Source of the DNA: JADJLQ01 sp964396995
Lineage (GTDB): Bacteria; Bacteroidota; Bacteroidia; Chitinophagales; Saprospiraceae
Direction of reading: 5' to 3'
Length of the DNA: 8,536 nt
NCBI GenBank assembly: GCA_964396995.1
Contig: CAYNIG010000213.1
Coordinates: 1-8,536, forward strand
Below the pieces are notes generated by a model. It did not search any database, was not told the origin of the DNA, and saw only the letters and a program-made list of their open reading frames with translations. Shown piece after piece: positions 4,965 to 8,536 of this stretch. Numbering within the stretch: position 1 is the first letter of the stretch; every line of letters starts with the position of its first letter. A program made the translations under genes and the position numbers.

Positions 4965-6308
4965 ATGCAAACATTTCAGGATTTTAATTTACCTAAGTTT
5001 TTGGTTCATGCACTGAATGACCTGGAATATAAAAATCCAACTCCCATACAGACCGCTTGTTATCCAATCATACTTGCCGGAAAAAATGTAGTCGGTATTG
5101 CACAGACTGGCACGGGGAAGACCCTGGCTTATATGCTGCCATTATTAAAAGAATTGAAATATTCCAGGCAAATCCAACCCCGAATACTGATTTTAGTACC
5201 CACCCGTGAATTGGTTCTCCAGGTAGTGGATCAGATCAAATCCTATGCAAAATACCTGGATCTACGCATACTGGGTGTATTTGGTGGAACCAATATTAAG
5301 ACACAAATACAAGCCGTCTTACAGGGATCAGATATCCTTGTGGCTACCCCGGGGAGATTGTATGACCTGGCTCTTGAGCGGGTGGTCAAACTAAATGAAA
5401 TCAAAAAACTGGTAATAGATGAGGTGGATGTAATGCTAGACCTTGGCTTGCGTTTTCAACTTATGAATATTTTTGAACTAATGCCGGCCAAAAGGCAAAA
5501 CCTCATGTTTTCTGCCACCATGACGGAAGAAGTGGATTCCATTATAACAGATTTTTTTATTGCTCCTGCAAAAATCACTATTTCCCCCAGTGGTACGAGA
5601 TTGGAAAACATTGATCAACTTTCCTATAAAGCAGCCAATTTTTATACTAAAACAAATCTGGTTTTGCACTTACTCCGTGACAAAAAAACCTACCTTAAAA
5701 TATTGATTTTTGTAAAAGGTAAAAATCATGCTGAATATTTATTTAGCAAATTATCTCCAGAATTTGAATCAGAAATAGGGCTCATGCACAGCTCCTTGTC
5801 GCAAAACAATCGCATAGCTGCTATTCAATCATTTGATGAAAATAAACACCGGATACTCATCACCACAGACATCATGGCTCGTGGACTTGACCTTCAAAAT
5901 TTATCACACGTAATCAGTTTCGACACTCCGGTCTATCCTGAAAATTATATCCATCGAATTGGAAGGGCAGGAAGGGCAGAAAAGCAAGGCTCGGCTATTT
6001 TGTTATTTACAAAAAAAGAAGAATCATACAAGAAAGCGATAGAAAACATGATGCATTATAAAATAAAGGAACTGCCCCTTCCAACAGAGGTAAAGACCTC
6101 AACCGATTTAATCCCTGAGGAGAAATCCAAATTTATCGATAAAAAAAATCCACATCGCAACGATAGACCGTCAAAAGAAGCCAAAGGTGAACATGAGAAA
6201 AAAAATAAAAACAAAAAAACAAACCTCGGGGGCTCATATAAATTTGATTTAGCACGAAAATATAAAAAACCAATTTCCAGAGGTGATAAAGGCAAAAAGA
6301 AGAAATAA
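4965..6308 (+). CDS. DEAD-box-type ATP-dependent RNA helicase (RhlE-like), motif II DEVD
   Basis: This 447-residue helicase unwinds or remodels structured RNA with ATP, probably in ribosome assembly, mRNA decay or cold adaptation. All superfamily 2 motifs are in order: Q motif PTPIQ (25-29), Walker A AQTGTGKT (46-53), Ia PTREL (79-83), GG (107-108), TPGR (128-131), motif II DEVD (152-155), III SAT (183-185), IV IFV (248-250), V TTDIMARGLDL (300-310) and VI HRIGRAGR (330-337). The V at position 154 replaces the usual A of DEAD; the catalytic acidic pair is kept. The C-terminal tail (about 384-447) is very rich in lysine and arginine and is likely an unstructured RNA-binding extension. The start MQTFQDFNL fits the family. 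It is preceded by a 261-base gap with inverted repeats and followed 50 bases later by the barrel gene. Confidence 0.96.
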   Translation: MQTFQDFNLPKFLVHALNDLEYKNPTPIQTACYPIILAGKNVVGIAQTGTGKTLAYMLPLLKELKYSRQIQPRILILVPTRELVLQVVDQIKSYAKYLDLRILGVFGGTNIKTQIQAVLQGSDILVATPGRLYDLALERVVKLNEIKKLVIDEVDVMLDLGLRFQLMNIFELMPAKRQNLMFSATMTEEVDSIITDFFIAPAKITISPSGTRLENIDQLSYKAANFYTKTNLVLHLLRDKKTYLKILIFVKGKNHAEYLFSKLSPEFESEIGLMHSSLSQNNRIAAIQSFDENKHRILITTDIMARGLDLQNLSHVISFDTPVYPENYIHRIGRAGRAEKQGSAILLFTKKEESYKKAIENMMHYKIKELPLPTEVKTSTDLIPEEKSKFIDKKNPHRNDRPSKEAKGEHEKKNKNKKTNLGGSYKFDLARKYKKPISRGDKGKKKK

Positions 6309-6334
6309 TACCTGTTTCTATGCAACATAGCACA

Positions 6335-6342
6335 TACCTTTG
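6335..6342 (+). promoter_or_regulatory. Putative -7 promoter box of the outer-membrane barrel gene
   Basis: TACCTTTG is an exact match to TAnnTTTG and lies 16 bases before the ATG at 6359. CTG at 6312-6314 sits at the expected -33 distance with one mismatch to TTG. The predicted start is near 6347-6350, giving a leader of about 10 bases. It lies in the 50-base gap after the helicase stop. Confidence 0.5.
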
Positions 6343-6358
6343 CACCTAATATTGAACT

Positions 6359-6976
6359 ATGAATAAATTTCCATTTTTAGCCATTTTTTTCTCATTCCTA
6401 TTTTTTACCAGCACGCTAAACAGTCAAGTGTCTTCCCGATCGAGAAGAGTAGTACCACAAAAACAATCCAAAAAAACATTTGCTGATCGCCTATGGTATG
6501 GTGGCGGTTTTACTTTGTCCTTTGCTTCCGGATTTGCCGGGTTATCAGGCAATACTTTTAACATCGGTATTTCTCCAATGGTGGCTTATAAATTGAATGA
6601 TGTATTTTCAATCGGACCTCGGTTTGAATTGACCTATACCAGCGGAAGATTTCAACAATCTTTTGGATTACCTGTAGCCAAATACAATGGGTTTGATTAT
6701 GGAACTGGAATTTTCGGCAGAGCGAAGTTATTCAATTGGTTATTTGCTCATACTGAAATGAGTTATATCAACCAGGTATTTCCAATAGGTTTCTCTCCGA
6801 ATAATAAGATACTGACTGAAAGACAAGGCAACAACCAGTTGCTTGCCGGTTTAGGGTATTCAAGCGGCGGAATATTCAGATCTGAAGTTTATCTATTGTA
6901 TGACTTTTTCGATAACAATTCTCAGTCAACACAGTTACCAATCGTGTATCGATTTGGTTTCACCTATAATTTTTAA
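6359..6976 (+). CDS. Outer-membrane beta-barrel protein (porin-family-like)
   Basis: This 205-residue protein is probably a small outer-membrane beta-barrel. The N-terminus is a signal peptide: MNK, a phenylalanine-rich hydrophobic core to about residue 20, then a likely cut at S22/Q23, a junction seen often in Bacteroidota exported proteins. There is no lipobox cysteine. A short basic segment (26-39) follows, then alternating strands from about 44 with WYGGGFTLSF, FNIGISPMVAYKLN, FSIGPRFELTYTSG, LFAHTEMSYINQVF, QLLAGLGYSSGG and VYRFGFTYNF. The C-terminal F is the usual barrel-assembly signal. About eight strands would fit the length, like other small barrels. I cannot name a substrate or function. 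Its stop codon overlaps that of the converging receptor gene. Confidence 0.8.
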   Translation: MNKFPFLAIFFSFLFFTSTLNSQVSSRSRRVVPQKQSKKTFADRLWYGGGFTLSFASGFAGLSGNTFNIGISPMVAYKLNDVFSIGPRFELTYTSGRFQQSFGLPVAKYNGFDYGTGIFGRAKLFNWLFAHTEMSYINQVFPIGFSPNNKILTERQGNNQLLAGLGYSSGGIFRSEVYLLYDFFDNNSQSTQLPIVYRFGFTYNF

Positions 6977-8536
6977 AATGGTTTATTAGGACTTATCCTC
7001 CATTTTGCTGTAAGTACAAAATTTCTTCCTGCCTGAGGAAAAAGGCCTTTAAGGCTGTAAATACTGCCCTTTTCTGTTTGTGCATAAGGGTCGTCCGGAA
7101 CCGGATTGTATGACGGGGAATTAAACCGGTAGATCCAGCCATTGGATTCATACGCAAAATCCATCAGGTTCAGACAGCTAAACTTTATATCCAGATGCGG
7201 TGTCCCCTTTTTCATAAATGTATACAACAAACCACCGTTTACAACAGAATATGATTTTAATGATGAAGCGGGATTTTGCGTACCATCAAGATATTGTTTG
7301 CTTATAGATTGATAGGCAAAATCAATAGTCAACTTATGTAATTTTTTTTCGAGAATACCGTAAGCAGCAGTAATGTTCATTATCTTGGTTGGTGAAAATG
7401 CAATGTTTTTATTATAATGTAACCTAATTTCCTGATTCCCCTGATCCCAATTATCAATATATTCCTCTACTATTTTGGTCTTATTTCTGGCCACAGTTAA
7501 ATTAAATTCAAAATTTGTACGGTTGGTTGGAGATAAAAAAAGTGTGGTTTCGGATCCAAGCCGGTAAGAATCACGCACATTAGATCTGATGTATGAGCCG
7601 ACATCATTTAACTTTCCTGTTGGAATCAATTGATTTCTATACTTCATATAATAGAAATTCTGCTCAAATGAATACCGTGAGGTGCTTTTTCTGATTCCAA
7701 TTTCATTATCCCATAACTTTTCTGCCAAAGGCAATGCACGCCCTGCTCTGGTATAGTCATCCCGATTGGGTTCACGATGCGCCAGTCCGCTAAACCCAAA
7801 AAATTGAATATTATGTCTAGGTTGGTAGGATATACCGATTTTCGGATTGAAAAAATGATGATTCACGGTTTGCTTAGTTCCACTACCATCCGGAATATAT
7901 ACATAATTTATATTGCGGTATTGCAGGTCAGCCATGAATGAAAAATTACGCACTTTAAATTCGCTTTTACCAAAAATCATCGATGATTTTTTAGTCGCGT
8001 CTGTATCATAATAATTAGGTGATGATGTCAATTTAATTTCTCCTTGTTGCATTATTTTTCCAAAATGCTTTCCTGAATACTGGTTCCAGGAAAAACCGAT
8101 CTGAATCTTATTTTTAACTGTGTTTATGTCCATTGTATGAATGGAACCAAAGTAAACATTATCTAAATGACGCCTGCGAACTATGGATATTAAATCCCCA
8201 GCAGGCAATAAATACTGTTCTGGATTCTGATTTGATTTATATTCTTCATAATAGCCTGCCCCGGGAGTAAAATGAATAGTATTCTGAATCGATACAGTCT
8301 TGCTCAATATCTCAGAATGCAAAAATTGAAAATGGGTCTGCCTGTAATGATCTATTTGATTTTCATAAGGACTATCCTTTTTTTCTGTACCCGCCGCATT
8401 GTACGTTCTGATCCCTTTTTGGATGTATTGAACAGGTGCACCATACCAGGCCTGGTATGTTTTTTCAAGACCATCGAATAGGTGCATCCTGATCATACGA
8501 TTTGATGACATATTTGAAATTGAAATATTTACTGAA
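6973..8536 (-). CDS. TonB-dependent outer-membrane receptor, N-terminal part beyond window
   Basis: This is the C-terminal 520 residues of a TonB-dependent receptor, an active outer-membrane importer of metal complexes or large nutrients. The frame is open to the right edge, and an internal ATG at 8511 is not the true start because the sequence before it continues as a beta strand. The plug domain and TonB box are not visible. Recognisable family pieces are GLEKTYQAWYGAP, the PYENQIDHYRQTHFQ block, GAGYYEEYK, RRRHLDNVYFG, AHREPNRDDYTRA, LWDNEIGI and, near the end, LKGLFPQAGRNFVLTAKWRI. Alternating aromatic strands separated by polar loops run throughout, and the protein ends in F as expected for barrel insertion. 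It resembles the iron-complex receptors of Bacteroidota; I see no SusC signature. The substrate cannot be read from this part. TonB at the left of the window is a possible energy partner. Confidence 0.92.
   Translation of the reverse strand, partial: SVNISISNMSSNRMIRMHLFDGLEKTYQAWYGAPVQYIQKGIRTYNAAGTEKKDSPYENQIDHYRQTHFQFLHSEILSKTVSIQNTIHFTPGAGYYEEYKSNQNPEQYLLPAGDLISIVRRRHLDNVYFGSIHTMDINTVKNKIQIGFSWNQYSGKHFGKIMQQGEIKLTSSPNYYDTDATKKSSMIFGKSEFKVRNFSFMADLQYRNINYVYIPDGSGTKQTVNHHFFNPKIGISYQPRHNIQFFGFSGLAHREPNRDDYTRAGRALPLAEKLWDNEIGIRKSTSRYSFEQNFYYMKYRNQLIPTGKLNDVGSYIRSNVRDSYRLGSETTLFLSPTNRTNFEFNLTVARNKTKIVEEYIDNWDQGNQEIRLHYNKNIAFSPTKIMNITAAYGILEKKLHKLTIDFAYQSISKQYLDGTQNPASSLKSYSVVNGGLLYTFMKKGTPHLDIKFSCLNLMDFAYESNGWIYRFNSPSYNPVPDDPYAQTEKGSIYSLKGLFPQAGRNFVLTAKWRISPNKPF

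Noticed and set aside
8272..8481. Plus-strand 69-residue open frame inside the receptor gene
   Set aside because: It is opposite a well-matched receptor coding region and has no recognisable features.

Overview
This A+T-rich window looks like a chromosomal piece of a Bacteroidota bacterium, possibly of a Saprospiraceae-like lineage. That reading rests on the DUF3109 protein, the proline-rich TonB, the TonB-dependent receptor, the outer-membrane barrel with a signal peptide, and promoter-like TAnnTTTG boxes with no clear Shine-Dalgarno sequences. The genes are mostly housekeeping and cell-envelope functions. I see no phage, transposon, CRISPR, tRNA or rRNA signal.

Positions 1-2950 hold a minus-strand run read from right to left: a mitochondrial-type citrate synthase (gltA), the lipoyl carrier protein of glycine cleavage (gcvH), a small VanZ-like membrane protein, and a TonB energy transducer cut by the left edge. 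gltA and gcvH are 29 bases apart, and the vanZ-like stop overlaps the tonB start as ATGA, so the run may be one transcript. A promoter-like box (3036-3043) and a stem-loop at the expected 5' end of the mRNA lie upstream of gltA.

Positions 3166-6976 hold plus-strand genes: a cysteine-rich DUF3109 protein divergent from gltA, a fumarylacetoacetate-hydrolase-fold enzyme most like 2-keto-3-deoxy-D-arabinonate dehydratase, a DEAD-box-type RNA helicase whose motif II reads DEVD, and a small outer-membrane beta-barrel protein. The 261-base gap before the helicase has no gene but contains a nested inverted repeat and a second hairpin.

Positions 6973-8536 hold the C-terminal part of a minus-strand TonB-dependent receptor that runs off the right edge. 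Its stop codon overlaps that of the converging barrel gene in a shared TTAA, leaving no room for an intergenic terminator.

Functional links are loose. Citrate synthase feeds the TCA cycle, and the FAH-fold enzyme, if correctly named, makes a precursor of 2-oxoglutarate. TonB at one end could energise receptors like the one at the other end. I did not find a clearly new multi-gene system. The most notable points are the TonB with an extra N-terminal membrane helix, the vanZ-like gene with no standard start codon where its homology begins, the DEVD helicase, the orphan sugar-acid dehydratase and the shared convergent stop.
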